Shown here: in pieces, positions 61,891 to 64,000 of the stretch
Position numbering within the stretch: the stretch's first letter is position 1
How the letters are laid out: the number at the start of each line of letters is the position of its first letter
NCBI RefSeq assembly: GCF_011397635.1
Contig: NC_064760.1
Span: 32,941,856 to 33,005,855, forward strand
From: Epinephelus fuscoguttatus
Lineage: Eukaryota > Chordata > Actinopteri > Perciformes > Serranidae
Reading direction: 5' to 3'
Length of the DNA stretch: 64,000 nucleotides
The notes under the pieces: model-generated
What the model saw: only the letters and a program-made list of their open reading frames with translations
Databases searched by the model: none
What the model was told of the DNA's origin: nothing
Translations under genes and position numbers: made by a program

Positions 61891-62391
61891 AGGGATAGTG
61901 CATCCAAAAATAAAAATTCAGCCATTATCTACTCACCTTCATGCTGAGGGAGGCTCCGGTGAAATTGTAGAGTCCTCACAACACTTGCGGAGATCCAAGG
62001 GGGGAGTGGGTAGCAGCACAACTGCACACCTAATGGCTGACGGCGCCCCAGATTAAAACGTCCAAGAGCACAGAATTGAAACCACAAAATATCTCCATAC
62101 TCCTCGTCCATAGTGATCCAAGTGTCTTGAAGCCCTGACATAAAAATTTGTTTGGAAAAACATCATTTGAACTCTTTTTTTAGCCTCATTGTAGCCTGCA
62201 GCTCTAACTGCCTCTCTGTGGACTGCACGCACTCGTGAGCGTGGTCCACAGAGGCCAGCGAAAGCACGTGGAAGCACGTGAACACACATGAAGGAGGTGT
62301 CCATGTCTCACGGTCTTGTGCAAACGCACACACGTCAGCGCAGTGTAATGGCGGTAATGGCTGAATTTTCATTTTTGGGTGCACTATCCCT
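61891..62391. mobile_element. TTAA-flanked MITE with long inverted ends
   Basis: 501 bp. The left end AGGGATAGTGCATCCAAAAA continues to ATTCAGCCATTA. The right end is its inverse (TAATGGCTGAATTTTCATTT to GCACTATCCCT), a terminal repeat of almost 40 bp. TTAA lies on each side (61887-61890, 62392-62395). Kolobok- or piggyBac-type mobilisation is likely. No transposase. Confidence 0.85.
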
Positions 62392-63631
62392 TTAAGTACC
62401 TAAAACCTATGTTTCCTGAGCTTATGTAATGAGCAGCAACTGACACGCCGGCCCTGAGTGTCCAAAACTGAAAATAGAGGGGTAACTGGAGGATCATAGT
62501 GTCAAGTGTAGGGCCACTGACAAAACTGCGTATATAATGACTCGGGAGTAAGAAGGTGTTGCGTATGCTTTAAGCACCAGTAACACTAGAGCTTACATTC
62601 CCCATGATGCAACTGGATAACACCTTTAAGTATAACCTATCTAATACCAATGTCTTTCAAACTTCACAACTTAAATTTGTCAGGCAGGCTTTCTGTCAAA
62701 AATTTGAAGTCTCAAGCTCCTCTGATGACATCAATATGACATCATCAGGATTACTCTCTGCAAGCTCCTCTACAGCCACTAAATAAAGAGTCCAAGTGTC
62801 TTTAAAGGCTCAGTTATTCTTCTCATGACAAATAAGCCAATGGTCATGTGCCCAATTGGTACAATGCCCATTTAAAACAGCAACCGTCACTACATTTGAA
62901 GGTCTTGTGAAGCTTTATGCAGAAAGTGGCACATGGGCTGCAGTGTGAGGTAAAATAATTGGTTAACGTCGACACCAGCCAGCTGCACGTACAGCTGTGC
63001 TGCCTCAGTAAATTGTGCCCCTCGCTGTATTGTAAATCTGCCTTTCTGTCCGCCTGATTGATCGCTTGTTATGTAAGCTTTGTCTTTGTCACATGGCTAA
63101 CATTATCATCCATTATGCTGCATTTTGTTTGCATAATTAACAAAGTACGGTCTCAGTGACCCACAGGTTCGTGGATGGATTTGATACTAAAGAGACGAGC
63201 AGACAGGAGGCACAGACACCATTTAGGAAACATAGTCATCGTCTCCCACTGTATTCTGCATCATTGCATAAATTGGATTGATGTAAGAGGAGTTTAAGTA
63301 ATGATGAGCCTGAAAATAGCACAGATGGGTTGAAGCTGTGAGCGGAATAACAAAGTAATATGATCGACAGGTTCGATCCCTCAAGGTTTACTGAGTCAGG
63401 CTCCATGTATGGCATGTATTTGGCAAGTTCGCCTTTAAGAAAATCATCCATCCATGTCACTGAGTCGTGACGACACAGACTTCTATCTAGAGAAATGAAA
63501 AACTATTTTTGAAACACTCCTCACTGCCTTCCAAATTTTGCTGTTAAGCATGATTTAGCGGATAAAGTAAGAGTGCATCAATTTCAATGTGGAGGCGGCT
63601 TGTGTGTGTATTTCTGATGAGGGGGTTTGGA

Positions 63632-63657
63632 GGTGTGTGTGTGTGTGTGTGTGTGGT
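63632..63657. repeat. (GT)n microsatellite
   Basis: Short GT tract within G/T-rich sequence; no function inferred. Confidence 0.85.
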
Positions 63658-64000
63658 GGGTGGCATTAGAACTAAAGATGCAGCAGCCACTTGCCTTGCC
63701 AATTGTTCTATTCCTTTGAGTAAAATGATTTTCTTGGCTGTTTTTCATCAAGGTTTTTATCCTCTTGTACCCTCAGCTGGAAGAGGACTGAGTCATAGCA
63801 GTCAAGGAAGCAGGTGGGTGAGAGGCACACAGTGGGTAGGGGGGCGAGGAGAAAGGTAGAGGATGTGGGTGGCACGGGTTAAGGAGGGTGAAGAGGAGGC
63901 TGTAGTGAATGAAAAAAAATTATGAATGGTGAATACTATGGACCCATTTCATTACCTGGTGTTCATCAGTCACATAAAGAGAGATCCTGTCTGCAAGGGA

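Larger units (their letters stand above)
56830..64000. other. Intergenic region downstream of hmgn
   Basis: No supported gene in about 7 kb. It contains a GCT repeat (57259-57292), a CTCF-like site, possible conserved non-coding sequence at 58190-58560, CA and GT microsatellites, and several MITEs listed separately. The open frames over CA repeats and G-rich sequence are not genes. Confidence 0.5.

Overview
The window is eukaryotic and looks like a ray-finned (probably percomorph) fish. Five multi-exon genes with GT-AG introns encode vertebrate proteins. Their introns and intergenic spaces are full of typical fish repeats: Tc1-like, hAT-like, Harbinger-like and TTAA-type DNA elements, a tRNA-headed SINE and long CA/TA microsatellites. 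No bacterial-type features, rRNA or CRISPR were seen, and no retroviral or LTR element was recognised.

Layout: (1) about 2.0-8.2 kb, minus strand: a tmem182-like four-pass membrane protein gene, 5 coding exons, 249 aa. (2) 8.9-16.1 kb, minus: a plasma-membrane Na+/H+ exchanger of the NHE2/NHE4 type (slc9a2-like), 13 coding exons, 715 aa. (3) 16.2-24.7 kb: intergenic, rich in MITEs. (4) 24.7-25.75 kb, minus: an intact two-exon gene of the TASL (CXorf21) family, the IRF5 adaptor of endolysosomal TLR signalling, 283 aa with a pLxIS-like motif near the C terminus. (5) 29.2-52.3 kb, minus: sh3bgrl, 4 coding exons, 115 aa. Its 14.4-kb second intron holds most of the transposons, including two adjacent Tc1-like copies with unusual DD38E catalytic spacing, two inverted Harbinger-like MITEs carrying a Myb-like exon, a hAT-like element with a SINE inside it, and another hAT-like element. 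Its first intron holds non-repetitive AT-rich blocks that look like conserved non-coding elements. (6) 53.6-55.9 kb, plus: a six-exon HMGN nucleosome-binding protein gene, 97 aa, head-to-head with sh3bgrl. (7) 56.8-64 kb: intergenic with a CTCF-like site, two MITEs with clear target duplications and long CA repeats.

The genes do not form one pathway. The gene order is informative: tmem182 and slc9a2 are near neighbours on human 2q12, while sh3bgrl beside an HMGN gene mirrors SH3BGRL-HMGN5 on human Xq21. The TASL-like gene between the two blocks is the most interesting locus.

Exon boundaries were worked out by hand from reading-frame continuity, splice signals and remembered mammalian protein sequences. 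No alignment or database search was run. Family names and human/mouse neighbour relations come from memory.
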